A stretch of 55,364 nucleotides of DNA from Negativicutes bacterium (GCA_018052945.1 JAGPMH010000005.1:1-55364), one strand, 5' to 3'; positions 24,532 to 33,053 are shown, numbered from the stretch's first letter. The notes: generated from the sequence alone by a model not told the origin. Translations and numbers: made by a program.

Positions 24532-25038
24532 TTAATTTCCTCCTAACCGAGCTGAATTGTTCATTAGAAAAATAGTTTCAGTAATGGTTTGAGTAACTGC
24601 ACCAGTTGTAAAGGTCATAGTTAGCTTAATAGCTGAATTATTAATATTTTTCACGACAAAGTCGTTATTATTAATGCTGGCGATTGTAGCGTTAGTGATA
24701 GGAACTTTTTTTCCACTGCCGACCTGGCGAGTGAGTTCATTATTTACAATAGCATAAGTGATAGTTTGGGTTAAATTATTGGGTTTGACAAAAGTTAGGC
24801 TATGACCTTCAAAGCTGTTAGAAGGCGTTGAAATACTGTAGCCTGACTTGATATCTTCAGACATTAAGCTCAGTGCCCAGCGTGATTCTTGTAATAAATC
24901 GATATTGTTTGTTCCGGTTTGAATGATATTAATGGTATTTCCTAAAGTTACAGCAGTGGTGGTAATAATGATGATTGATACTGCTAGACCAATCAGTAAT
25001 TCGGCTAAACTAAAGCCTTGTTGATTTGTTTGTTTCAT
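24532..25038 (-). CDS. PilW/PulJ-like pseudopilin
   Basis: This 168-residue protein has a classic prepilin N terminus: leader MKQTNQQG, cleavage before FSLAELLIGLAVSIIIITTT, with Glu5 after the cleavage point. The C-terminal domain has a SRWALSLMSEDIKSGY segment typical of the PilW/GspJ group. It would be processed by prepilin peptidase and inserted in a pilus or pseudopilus tip. TAGAGG precedes the ATG. Part of the four-gene minus-strand operon. Confidence 0.8.
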   Translation of the reverse strand: MKQTNQQGFSLAELLIGLAVSIIIITTTAVTLGNTINIIQTGTNNIDLLQESRWALSLMSEDIKSGYSISTPSNSFEGHSLTFVKPNNLTQTITYAIVNNELTRQVGSGKKVPITNATIASINNNDFVVKNINNSAIKLTMTFTTGAVTQTITETIFLMNNSARLGGN

Positions 25039-25052
25039 ATAAAACCTCTATT

Positions 25053-25532
25053 TTAAGATTTGCCAGAAAGATCGCGGAGGTAGTATTTATCAAGATAAAT
25101 ATTTTCATTTGATTTAGTATTAATAGCAGTTATTTTAGCGTGAATTAGGCGTTCTGCAACATTATTAATATTAGCAATCTTAGCAGTTATGATGATCTTG
25201 GTATTAACAGGGAGTTTGTCAGGATTAAAATTATAGCTTTCGAGCGTGCTCCTTATTAGGGTATCTGAAGAATTTGGTGCTGTTGAGTTATACAGCTCGG
25301 TAAAATCATCTTGCTCAAGAACTAGGTTATGCCAATTATTAATATTGATAGTTTGTAAAGCCTCACCGTAAGAAGTTGCTAATTGATATAATTGAGTTTG
25401 CGAATTGTTTACTCCGAAGGTTTTGCTACTGGTGAAAATTAATAGCAAGATTGCCAGTGAAATTGTAGTAAGCAATAATCCAAGGAGTGAGTCTACTAAG
25501 ACAAAGCCGTTATGTGGTGATAGTTTAATCAT
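25053..25532 (-). CDS. PilV-like pseudopilin with Asp at the +5 position
   Basis: This 159-residue protein begins MIKLSPHNG, with cleavage expected before FVLVDSLLGLLLTTISLA. Position +5 after the cut is Asp instead of the near-universal Glu. The ATG at 25532 is used because GAGGTT lies just upstream and the leader then has normal length; a longer frame would put 16 unlikely residues before it. The C-terminal region has no recognised motif. Its length and operon position fit a minor pilin of the PilV/GspI type. Confidence 0.75.
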   Translation of the reverse strand: MIKLSPHNGFVLVDSLLGLLLTTISLAILLLIFTSSKTFGVNNSQTQLYQLATSYGEALQTININNWHNLVLEQDDFTELYNSTAPNSSDTLIRSTLESYNFNPDKLPVNTKIIITAKIANINNVAERLIHAKITAINTKSNENIYLDKYYLRDLSGKS

Positions 25533-25542
25533 AAGAACCTCA

Positions 25543-26019
25543 TTAATTTTCTTCGGATTTATAAGTAGGATTGCTTTCATTTGATATTCTAATGCGATGG
25601 GTTGTTTTCGCTAAAATAATATGTTGCGATTTATTACTGGTGTTATCCGTTATAGTGATGATATAAGGGGTATTGTTGGTTAAGTTTTTAGCATCAAAGC
25701 TTAATGTTAACGGCAAAGTGCCGTTGTTGTTACTTAGCTTTAAAGTTTGAGGTAAAGGCTGAGTCTTTATGACGACGTTATTGGTTAGTAGTTGATAATA
25801 AGTTTCGGCTAACTTTAACTGGCAGGTTTGAGTGGTGTTGTTTTCAAGTGCTTGGAATTGTAAATTTCTGATATCGGCAGCTAATTGTTCAGTGCTAGTT
25901 GTTAAATAATTATTATTAACTGATTGTTGACCGGAAAATAAGGCAAAGCTACAGATTATTGCTAAAATTGCTAAGGTTATTAGAACTTCCGGCAAGGTAT
26001 AGCCATATTGTTTCGTAAT
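25543..26019 (-). CDS. FimT/GspH-like pseudopilin, apparent ATT start
   Basis: The mature N terminus YTLPEVLITLAILAIICSFA is a textbook prepilin helix with Glu5. The codons immediately before it read TKQYG, a short basic leader. No ATG, GTG or TTG occurs in frame between this leader and the upstream stop. An ATT codon at 26019-26017 would give a leader MTKQYG, with a GGGGGG ribosome-site tract 3 nt upstream. A TTG inside the mature helix (25995) would remove the cleavage site and is unlikely. The protein has about 158 residues, with the FimT/GspH feature TEQLAADIRNLQFQALENN. It is the first gene of the pilin-like operon. Confidence 0.78.
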   Translation of the reverse strand: MTKQYGYTLPEVLITLAILAIICSFALFSGQQSVNNNYLTTSTEQLAADIRNLQFQALENNTTQTCQLKLAETYYQLLTNNVVIKTQPLPQTLKLSNNNGTLPLTLSFDAKNLTNNTPYIITITDNTSNKSQHIILAKTTHRIRISNESNPTYKSEEN

Positions 26020-26205
26020 AAGCCCCCCTAATTTTTAAAAGTTAATTTTACCTTCTACGTAATGAAAAATTTTCCTTTAAGTCTACGCAGTCAGTCTGTT
26101 TAGTCAGTTTTTTTAATAAATAAGAGGAGTAATTTTTGAAAAAGTTGGTGATGATAATTATTAATTATCACCATAGCGATAAATGATAAGCTAGCAGGAG
26201 TAATT

Positions 26206-26234
26206 TTGATTTTTTAGTGAATTTAGCATATAAT
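26206..26234 (+). promoter_or_regulatory. Promoter of the rapZ-yvcK-whiA operon
   Basis: TTGATT (26206-26211) and a perfect TATAAT (26229-26234) are 17 bp apart, about 50 bp before rapZ. The divergent gap also holds an inverted repeat, TGGTGAT (26146-26152) with ATCACCA (26167-26173), of unknown function. Confidence 0.75.
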
Positions 26235-26285
26235 TATTAAATTAGATTAGAAAATTTGTGTTAAGGTAAAATAGAGGTGAATATA

Positions 26286-27191
26286 ATGGAAGAAGTGCGC
26301 TTGGTTATTATCACAGGAATGTCTGGTGGCGGAAAAACACAGGTCAGCAGAATTATGGAGGATCTGGGTTATTTTTGTGTTGACAATTTACCACCAATGT
26401 TTATTCCGAAATTTACGGAACTTTGTAAGCATTCATCTGGTAAAGTCAATAAAGTTGCGTTAGTAATAGATACGAGAAGTAGAGAGTTCTTTAATGCCTT
26501 AGTGCATATTTTAGAGGAACTTGATGTTACCGGTGTACGATATGAGATGTTATTTATGGAAGCCAATGATGAAGCCATTATCAGAAGGTATAAAGAAACC
26601 AGAAGACGGCATCCGATGGCACAACATAATCGAATTGCGGAGGGCATCGCTAAAGAACGGGAAATACTGAAAAAAGTACGAGCGAAAGCGACCCATATTA
26701 TTGATACCTCTTGTATGCCTAAAGGCAAATTAAACGAAACTATTTTAAAGCTTTTTTCTGAAGAAACCGAAACCGAAAGAATGAATATTAATATTGTTTC
26801 CTTTGGGTTTAAATACGGTATGCCAATTGATGCCGATATGGTGTTTGATGTGCGGTTTTTACCTAATCCGTTTTATGTTGAAGAATTAAAACGGAAAAGT
26901 GGAGCAGTGCCGATCGTGGGAGAATATATAGCGAAATGGCCCGTAACCAAAACTTTTTTAGAAAAATTATTTAATATGCTAGAATTTTTAGTGCCTAATT
27001 ATGTGATTGAAGGGAAGCCCCAATTGGTAATTGCTATTGGTTGTACCGGCGGAATGCATCGTTCGGTTTTTACAGCAAATAAGGTTTATGAGTTGCTAAA
27101 AAGTAAAGGCTATAAAGTTAATTTAGAACATCGTGATCTTATGAAAAACAAAGTTGAAGAACATATTGAAGAATACAAGATAGAGGGATAA
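26286..27191 (+). CDS. rapZ: RapZ/YvcJ family nucleotide-binding protein
   Basis: This 301-residue protein has Walker A GMSGGGKT near its N terminus, the family segment GYFCVDNLPP, and a C-terminal RapZ domain with FGFKYGMP, FDVRFLPNPF and GCTGGMHRSV. In E. coli RapZ is an adaptor for small-RNA decay; in Firmicutes the YvcJ orthologue is a GTPase/ATPase whose role is less clear. ATG 26286 is chosen because GAGGTG lies 6 nt upstream. It is followed by yvcK at 2 nt and by whiA, a strongly conserved Firmicute cluster. Confidence 0.93.
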   Translation: MEEVRLVIITGMSGGGKTQVSRIMEDLGYFCVDNLPPMFIPKFTELCKHSSGKVNKVALVIDTRSREFFNALVHILEELDVTGVRYEMLFMEANDEAIIRRYKETRRRHPMAQHNRIAEGIAKEREILKKVRAKATHIIDTSCMPKGKLNETILKLFSEETETERMNINIVSFGFKYGMPIDADMVFDVRFLPNPFYVEELKRKSGAVPIVGEYIAKWPVTKTFLEKLFNMLEFLVPNYVIEGKPQLVIAIGCTGGMHRSVFTANKVYELLKSKGYKVNLEHRDLMKNKVEEHIEEYKIEG

Positions 27192-27193
27192 AT

Positions 27194-28552
27194 ATGCAGT
27201 TTTTAAAATGGCTGTATCCCGGAATGCGCTTTAAACGCTGGCTAGCATTATTTGCAGTTGGTGTTATGATGGCGAGTATCGGGTTGGCAATTGCGTTAAG
27301 TTATAAATATGTCGGCAATATTGAAGAAGCAATTTTTCGGGCGGTTTATATGACTACTGGAACGTATTATTATACAGTTACAGTAGTTGTTGGAATTTCT
27401 TTATTAGGGGTAGGAATAGTAATGATGATCCTATCGTCCCAAATGATTGTTCGTTCGGTAACTAGTGTTATTATTCCGGATAGCTCAGAAAAATTAGTTG
27501 ATTTAATGTTTGAAAAACGGAAATTAAATAAAGGACCAGCTATTACTGTAATTGGCGGTGGAACAGGCTTGTCAGTGTTACTTCGTGGGCTTAAGTGCGT
27601 TACCAGTAATGTTACGGCGGTTGTTACGGTTGCTGATGATGGGGGTTCGTCCGGACGAATCAGACAAGACTTAGGAATAATTCCGCCGGGCGATTTAAGA
27701 AATTGTTTGGTTGCGTTAGCGGACACTGAACCGTTGATGGAAAAATTATTTCAGCATCGCTTTGGTGGAAAAGGCGATTTGGCCGGACATAGTTTTGGGA
27801 ACTTATTTATTGCGGCAATGGCTGAGGTTCTAGGTGATGTTGAAAAGGCATTGAAAGAGTCCAGTAAGGTTTTGGCAGTAAAAGGAAAGGTTCTACCTTC
27901 TAGTACAGAAACAGTAAGGCTATTTGCTGAAATGGCTGATGGAACTATTGTAGAAGGCGAGTCTCAGATACCTTTAGCCAATCAAAAGATTAATAAGGTT
28001 TTTTTAGAGCCGGCAGACGTTGCTCCGGTGAAGAGTTCGTTAGATGCACTAAAAGAATCTGATGCGATAATTTTAGGTCCGGGCAGTTTATATACCAGCG
28101 TTTTGCCTAATTTATTAGTAAATGGTATTGCAGAGACAATCAAAAATAGTAAAGCGATTAAAATTTACATTTGCAATGTTATGACGCAACCTGGAGAAAC
28201 CGATGACTATACCGCTTCAATGCATATTAAGGCACTATTAGATCATGTCGGCCCAGGGATTATTGATTATGTTATAGTTAACTCTAAAGAAATATCATTA
28301 GCAGCGCAAGAAATGTACGCTGATCAAGGTGCGAAAGTTGTAAAAATTGATGAAAGTGAAATTGACAAGTTAGGGGTCAAATTGGTCAAAGCTAATATTA
28401 TTAATGAAACTAATTTAGTGCGACATGATCCGGTTAAATTATCACGAACGATTATGAAAATGGTATATGATTTAAAATCAAACTCTGAGCGCATGAAATT
28501 ATTAGATTATTACTTGATTAATGATAATGTTAAAGAACAAAGGACTGAATAA
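27194..28552 (+). CDS. yvcK: YvcK/CofD-like gluconeogenesis factor with two membrane helices
   Basis: This 452-residue protein has two N-terminal membrane helices (about residues 15-33 and 58-82), then a CofD-like nucleotide-sugar-binding domain beginning VIGGGTGLSVLLRGL, with VADDGGSSGRIR and PPGDLRNCLVAL. YvcK supports cell shape and cell-wall precursor supply during growth on gluconeogenic carbon sources. The membrane-anchored form is longer than the Bacillus protein and is common in Clostridia and Negativicutes. Confidence 0.93.
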   Translation: MQFLKWLYPGMRFKRWLALFAVGVMMASIGLAIALSYKYVGNIEEAIFRAVYMTTGTYYYTVTVVVGISLLGVGIVMMILSSQMIVRSVTSVIIPDSSEKLVDLMFEKRKLNKGPAITVIGGGTGLSVLLRGLKCVTSNVTAVVTVADDGGSSGRIRQDLGIIPPGDLRNCLVALADTEPLMEKLFQHRFGGKGDLAGHSFGNLFIAAMAEVLGDVEKALKESSKVLAVKGKVLPSSTETVRLFAEMADGTIVEGESQIPLANQKINKVFLEPADVAPVKSSLDALKESDAIILGPGSLYTSVLPNLLVNGIAETIKNSKAIKIYICNVMTQPGETDDYTASMHIKALLDHVGPGIIDYVIVNSKEISLAAQEMYADQGAKVVKIDESEIDKLGVKLVKANIINETNLVRHDPVKLSRTIMKMVYDLKSNSERMKLLDYYLINDNVKEQRTE

Positions 28553-28554
28553 AG

Positions 28555-29520
28555 GTGTCATCTTTTTCTGCTGAAGTAAAAAATGAACTGGCTCGTGCTA
28601 ATAATAAAAAGTCTTGCTGTGATGTTGCAGAGTTGGCATCACTGTTACGTATGGGTGGAAATCTGTTGATTGGTACCAATAAGAGCTTTGGTATTAATTT
28701 TACGACTGAAAATGCCGCAATTGCTCGCAAGACTTTAACTTTGATAAAGCAGAGTTTTAATTTAAAAACTGAAGTAATGGTTAGTCGGGCTCGCAGACTT
28801 AAAAAAAATAACAGCTATTTAATTAGAGTTGTTCCGGAACCAAGAGTAAGCGAATTATTGACCTTATTGGGGATTTTACAAGGTGAGAGTTTTAATGCCG
28901 GTAAAGATAAAGGGATTTTACGTAAGAATTGTTGTAAAAGATCTTATTTGAAAGGTGCTTTTTTAGGTGGCGGGTCTGTTAGTAAGCCTGAATCTGATTA
29001 TCATCTAGAATTAGTGACCGGAAGTTTTTCTTTTGCCGAAACTATCGTTAATATTATGAAAAGCTTTAATTTGCCGGTTCGATTAACCGATCGAAAAAAT
29101 GATTATATTATTTACCTCAAAGATGGTGAGGCGATAATTTCGTTTTTACGTAATGTCGGAGCTAATAGTGCACTTTTGGATTTTGAAAATGTCAGAGTAG
29201 TAAAGGAAATGCGTAATCAAATAAATCGAATCGTCAATTGTGAGACGGCAAACTTACAAAAAACAGTGAATGCTTCTTTTCGCCAAGTTGAAAAGATCAA
29301 GTTAATTGATAAAATTATGGGGCTAGATAATTTGCCTGATAAATTAAAAGAAGTAGCCAGACTTAGACTTTCTTTTCCAGAGGCAACCTTGCAAGAGCTA
29401 GTGGCGTGTAATGAACATAAAATTAGTAAATCGGGGATTAATCACCGCTTGCGTAAGTTGGAAGAAATTGCAATTAGTTTAACAAAGGATGAAATTAATG
29501 AAAAAGGTAAGAATGAATAA
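28555..29520 (+). CDS. whiA: WhiA-type DNA-binding protein
   Basis: This 321-residue protein has an N-terminal WhiA domain (FSAEVKNELAR), a LAGLIDADG-like fold (KGAFLGGGSVSKPESDYHLEL), and a C-terminal helix-turn-helix with PEATLQELVACNEHKISKSG. In other Gram-positive bacteria WhiA affects division and chromosome segregation. The GTG start at 28555, 2 nt after yvcK with AAAGGTG just before, suggests translational coupling. The end overlaps the deacetylase gene. Confidence 0.93.
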   Translation: MSSFSAEVKNELARANNKKSCCDVAELASLLRMGGNLLIGTNKSFGINFTTENAAIARKTLTLIKQSFNLKTEVMVSRARRLKKNNSYLIRVVPEPRVSELLTLLGILQGESFNAGKDKGILRKNCCKRSYLKGAFLGGGSVSKPESDYHLELVTGSFSFAETIVNIMKSFNLPVRLTDRKNDYIIYLKDGEAIISFLRNVGANSALLDFENVRVVKEMRNQINRIVNCETANLQKTVNASFRQVEKIKLIDKIMGLDNLPDKLKEVARLRLSFPEATLQELVACNEHKISKSGINHRLRKLEEIAISLTKDEINEKGKNE

Positions 29521-30286
29521 TAAGATAAAAGTTGGTTTGGCACTAGTATTGTTATTAGGTTTAGGTTGGTTATTTAATTATGTATCAAAACCGGCGCAAG
29601 GCATGCCGATACTGTTATATCATATGGTTAATGATGGCAAAAGTTCTTATGCTATTACGCCTACTGAATTTGAAGAACAAATGAAGTACTTAAAGGAAGA
29701 AGGCTATACAACGATATCGTTGTTAGAATATGTTAAAGCACGCAAAGGAAAATTAAATTTGCCGGAAAAACCGTTGGTAATTAGTTTTGATGACGGGTAT
29801 CTTGATAACTATACTGTAGCGTTGCCGATTATGAAAAAATATGATTTTAAAGGGACGGTTTTTGTAGTCGGAAATGATATTGGGAAAAAAGGTTATTTAA
29901 ATTATGAAGATATTAGAAATTTACAAAAACATGATTTTGAAATAGCTTCGCATACTGCCAATCATTTACCACTAAGTAAGTTGTCCTTTGAAGAAAAGAA
30001 ACACGAAATTGAAATATCAAAATTATTTTTAGATTGGAAAACTGATAAAACAGTGTTCTTCATGGCCTATCCTAATGGAAGTTATGATCAGGAATGTCTT
30101 GATATTTTAAAACAAACTAATTATTTAGGGGCGTGTACTACTGATAGTGGTCTTAACACTTTTACAACGGATTTATATGAACTTAAAAGAATCAGTATTC
30201 CTAAACCGATGTTTGGATTAACTGAATTTAAATTGAGATTTTGGCGAGCTAATGCTTATGCCAGGTTAAATGAATTATTTAATTAA
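29498..30286 (+). CDS. Membrane-anchored polysaccharide deacetylase
   Basis: This roughly 262-residue protein has one N-terminal membrane helix (VGLALVLLLGLGWLFNYV) and a NodB-type deacetylase domain. Conserved points are MPILLYHMV, the catalytic and metal aspartates in SFDDGY, and the metal histidines in SHTANH. It likely removes acetyl groups from an extracytoplasmic glycan such as peptidoglycan or an exopolysaccharide. The start is ambiguous: ATG 29498 follows AAAGG at 9 nt, while ATG 29489 and ATG 29513 are alternatives. It overlaps the 3' end of whiA. Confidence 0.85.
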   Translation: MKKVRMNNKIKVGLALVLLLGLGWLFNYVSKPAQGMPILLYHMVNDGKSSYAITPTEFEEQMKYLKEEGYTTISLLEYVKARKGKLNLPEKPLVISFDDGYLDNYTVALPIMKKYDFKGTVFVVGNDIGKKGYLNYEDIRNLQKHDFEIASHTANHLPLSKLSFEEKKHEIEISKLFLDWKTDKTVFFMAYPNGSYDQECLDILKQTNYLGACTTDSGLNTFTTDLYELKRISIPKPMFGLTEFKLRFWRANAYARLNELFN

Positions 30287-30299
30287 CTGGAGGAATATT

Positions 30300-31361
30300 G
30301 TGAAATTATCCAAAATTAAGGTACTTATTTATGCCTTGTTAATAATAGTTTGTTATAGTAGTATAGCTTGGGCTAAAGCAACTACTACCGAGCTTAATAA
30401 TATTGGACAGCTTGCAGTTACCAGCATTGATAACGGTGGTAAATTGCTATTTTCCGATAGCCCGGAATTAGTTGATAAAGATGGAATTATGTATGCTGAT
30501 ACTATTCAAGGTATCGCTAGACTTTATTGTTACCATGTTAATAACACTAATAGCCCAAAAAGAATTTTTATTTTATTAGAAAACAATAGTGCTGAGGGGG
30601 TTAGTGTTGAAGTTGGGAAATATGGCTTAGCGCAACCTAGTGCCGATTATTTGGCAGTAGGAAAACAGGTTCAAGTAGATTATTTTAAAAGTCGTAATTC
30701 CTATATTGTCTATGTACCACCGAAATCAGTACGAGTCTTGTCTAAAGATATGGCGAAGATGATTGCCACTAAAGATATGTTAGTACACGGAATGTTTGAT
30801 ATTAACGCTGAAAAACCTATTACAGTAAAGTTTGTAATGATGGCGGCTAATGGTGAAATTGAAAATTTGGCTAAAAATTTAAAAATATTACCAGCAGATC
30901 AATGGCGCTTGAGAGGAACTTTTGAGCATATGAATCGCCTAATAATAGGCAAGGGTAAATATGATAATAACAATAAACCGGTATTAATTAATTTGGCGGA
31001 TAACAATTTTGATAAATATATTGAAGGAATTGATGCTACTGATGGTAGCAAAACACAAAATTACGGCAATTATGGTTTGCTATATCGTGTTTATATTCCT
31101 ACTAAAGGACAAGGTTCTATTAATTATTACTTGCAACCACGGGGCGGGGTTTATGCCGGAGCATTAAAAATTGAGCAAAATTATAGTAAAAACATTCTTA
31201 AATTAACTCCGAGTAAGCAAACTTGCTTTGGTGATAAGGATATGTTGGATATGGAATGGTTGGGCGAGTATGTCGTTGGTGAACCATTGAGCTTTTATTT
31301 TATGCCACCGGGGGCTTCTAATCTACCGGTAGCGTTGGCCTTAGTACCAAAGAAATCATAA
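30300..31361 (+). CDS. Secreted protein of unknown function
   Basis: This 353-residue protein has a signal peptide (about residues 1-24, hydrophobic core VLIYALLIIVCYSSIAWA). The mature part has no motif I recognise. It is rich in N, K, Y and G, has only two cysteines, and reads like a beta-rich exported domain (segments NNSAEGVSVEVGKYGL, YIVYVPPKSVRVL, GYLL-like RVYIPTKGQG, INYYLQPRGGVYAG). GTG 30300 is chosen because GGAGG lies 6 nt upstream; a longer frame from 30270 lacks a ribosome site. It sits between the deacetylase gene and the SCIFF locus, 14 nt after the former, so an envelope role is plausible. Confidence 0.7.
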   Translation: MKLSKIKVLIYALLIIVCYSSIAWAKATTTELNNIGQLAVTSIDNGGKLLFSDSPELVDKDGIMYADTIQGIARLYCYHVNNTNSPKRIFILLENNSAEGVSVEVGKYGLAQPSADYLAVGKQVQVDYFKSRNSYIVYVPPKSVRVLSKDMAKMIATKDMLVHGMFDINAEKPITVKFVMMAANGEIENLAKNLKILPADQWRLRGTFEHMNRLIIGKGKYDNNNKPVLINLADNNFDKYIEGIDATDGSKTQNYGNYGLLYRVYIPTKGQGSINYYLQPRGGVYAGALKIEQNYSKNILKLTPSKQTCFGDKDMLDMEWLGEYVVGEPLSFYFMPPGASNLPVALALVPKKS

Positions 31362-31367
31362 TAATAC

Positions 31368-31396
31368 TTGAAAAAAATTATAAATAAATGTAGACT
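31368..31396 (+). promoter_or_regulatory. Promoter of the SCIFF locus
   Basis: TTGAAA (31368-31373) and TAGACT (31391-31396) are 17 bp apart, starting right after the secreted-protein gene. A small hairpin, CTGGAT-TTATCCAG type, lies in the 80-nt leader before the peptide gene. Confidence 0.55.
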
Positions 31397-31479
31397 TATC
31401 TTATTGAAAAAAGATATTTAAACTGGATTTATCCAGCTTAAACATATATTGATTAGCCAAATGGCGAGGAGGGATTACA

Positions 31480-31620
31480 ATGGCTAAACGCATTAAAACT
31501 GTAAACAAGGCTTCTCTACAAGCTACTGCTCATACTGGTGGTTGTGGTGAATGTCAAGCATCTTGCCAATCAGCTTGCAAAACTTCATGCACGGTAGGCA
31601 ATCAAGCTTGCCAAAAATAA
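31480..31620 (+). CDS. scfA: SCIFF ribosomal peptide precursor (six cysteines in forty-five)
   Basis: This 46-residue peptide has the SCIFF consensus: a basic start (MAKRIKTVNKASLQ) and six cysteines at positions 22, 25, 29, 33, 37 and 44 within GCGECQASCQSACKTSC and TVGNQAC. AGGAGGG lies 6 nt before the ATG. The adjoining radical SAM/SPASM gene encodes its maturase, which in studied systems forms a thioether between a cysteine and the threonine five residues later; Cys33 and Thr38 here match that spacing. SCIFF is conserved across Clostridia and relatives, and its biological role is unsettled. Confidence 0.96.
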   Translation: MAKRIKTVNKASLQATAHTGGCGECQASCQSACKTSCTVGNQACQK

Positions 31621-31633
31621 GGCACGCAAGGAG

Positions 31634-31668
31634 ATCCTCTTGCCACTATGGTGAGAGGATTACTGTTT
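31634..31668 (+). terminator. Hairpin between SCIFF peptide and maturase genes, possible partial terminator
   Basis: ATCCTCT (31634-31640) pairs with AGAGGAT (31654-31660), with a further CAC/GTG pair inside and loop TATG. A T-rich stretch (TACTGTTTTCTT) follows. The U-tract is interrupted, so it may act as a leaky terminator or an RNA stability element that keeps peptide expression above enzyme expression. Confidence 0.6.
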
Positions 31669-31703
31669 TCTTAGAGAAGTATGTTGTAAAGAGGAGTTTT
31701 GAA

Positions 31704-33053
31704 GTGAAAATTCATAAGTTTCAACTAAATGGCATGTATATAATGCTAGATATAAATAGTGGTGTTGTCCATATTATTGATGAGATGATTGATAAGATTA
31801 TGGATATCTATAATGGTAGTAATAAGGCAGAGGTTATTGATGCTTTATCCACCTTTTATCCTGAGAGTGAATTAAATGAAGCGTTACTTGAACTGGATGA
31901 ATTAATTGATAATAAAGAATTGTTTGCCGAAGACTTATCGCTTCCTCCAACTTTTAGTGAGGAGCCACTGGTAAAATCATTGTGTCTACATGTCGCTCAT
32001 GATTGTAATTTGCGTTGTCAATATTGTTTTGCGAGCACCGGTGATTTTGGGTTAGATCGTAGTATGATGACTACAGACATTGGTGAAAAGGCGGTTGACT
32101 TTATTATTGCCAATAGTGGCAATCGAACTAATTGTGAGATGGATTTTTTTGGTGGCGAGCCACTGATGAACATGCCGGTGGTAAAGCATGTTGTTTCTTA
32201 TATTAGAAAGCGTGAAATTGAAAGTGGGAAAAAATTCAAACTTACGTTGACTACGAATGGTGTTTTGTTAAATGATGATAATATTAATTATTTAAAGGAT
32301 AATGACATCAGTTTGGTGTTGAGTTTAGATGGACGGAAAGAAGTCCATGATAAAATGCGTCCGAATATGGCGGGACAAGGTAGCTATGAGAAATCATTAG
32401 CTAATTTTAAACAAGCAGTAGTGGCTAACAATGGGCAAAATTATGTTTTGCGCGGAACGTTTACAGCGTATAATTTAGATTTCATGGCAGATGTGCTTGA
32501 TATGGTAGATAAAGGCTTTGCTAATGTTTCAGTTGAGCCGGTAGTATCTAAAGATGTTCCTTATGCCTTAGAGCAAGAACACTTACCACAACTTTTTGCC
32601 GAGTATGAAAAATTGGCGATTGAATTTATCAATCGCAAAAATACTGATAAAGACTTTGCTTTTTTCCATTTTAATATGGATATTCATAACGGCCCTTGTA
32701 TTGCAAAACGCCTTAGTGGCTGTGGCGCCGGACATGAATATTTCGCAGTAGCACCAAATGGTGATTTATATCCGTGTCATCAATTTGTTGGTCGAGAAAA
32801 TTATCTAATGGGTAATATTTTTGACGGTGTGAAGAAAAAGGAAGTTTCAGCAGATTTTCGTAACGCTCATGTATTAAATAAAGAAGAATGTAGCAAGTGT
32901 TGGGCAAGATTTTTCTGTAGCGGAGGCTGTCACGCTAATGCTGATTTATTTAATAGCAATATCTATCAACCATATGAAATAGGTTGTGAATTGCAAAAGA
33001 AAAGATTAGAATGTGCACTAATGATTCAAGCTCAGCTGGCAATAGTCGATTAA
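31704..33053 (+). CDS. scfB: SCIFF maturase, radical SAM/SPASM protein
   Basis: This 449-residue enzyme has an N-terminal peptide-binding region (about residues 1-90), then the radical SAM motif CNLRCQYCF (a CxxxCxxC cluster), SAM-binding GGEPLM and a TIM-barrel core. A SPASM domain with auxiliary cluster cysteines follows (GCGAGHEYFAVAPNGDLYPC, then CSKCWARFFCSGGCHAN and a terminal CELQKKR). It would install the thioether crosslink on the SCIFF peptide in the cytoplasm. GTG 31704 follows GAGGAG at 7 nt. An in-frame extension to 31551 would overlap the peptide gene and is unlikely. Confidence 0.95.
   Translation: MKIHKFQLNGMYIMLDINSGVVHIIDEMIDKIMDIYNGSNKAEVIDALSTFYPESELNEALLELDELIDNKELFAEDLSLPPTFSEEPLVKSLCLHVAHDCNLRCQYCFASTGDFGLDRSMMTTDIGEKAVDFIIANSGNRTNCEMDFFGGEPLMNMPVVKHVVSYIRKREIESGKKFKLTLTTNGVLLNDDNINYLKDNDISLVLSLDGRKEVHDKMRPNMAGQGSYEKSLANFKQAVVANNGQNYVLRGTFTAYNLDFMADVLDMVDKGFANVSVEPVVSKDVPYALEQEHLPQLFAEYEKLAIEFINRKNTDKDFAFFHFNMDIHNGPCIAKRLSGCGAGHEYFAVAPNGDLYPCHQFVGRENYLMGNIFDGVKKKEVSADFRNAHVLNKEECSKCWARFFCSGGCHANADLFNSNIYQPYEIGCELQKKRLECALMIQAQLAIVD

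Noticed and set aside
25543-25995. TTG at 25995 as the start of the first pseudopilin.
   Set aside because: It lies inside the mature helix, so the protein would lack the leader and cleavage site that are clearly encoded upstream.
31551-31703. In-frame upstream extension of the SCIFF maturase.
   Set aside because: It overlaps the peptide gene, has no ribosome site and adds residues not found at the start of this family; GTG 31704 has a good site.
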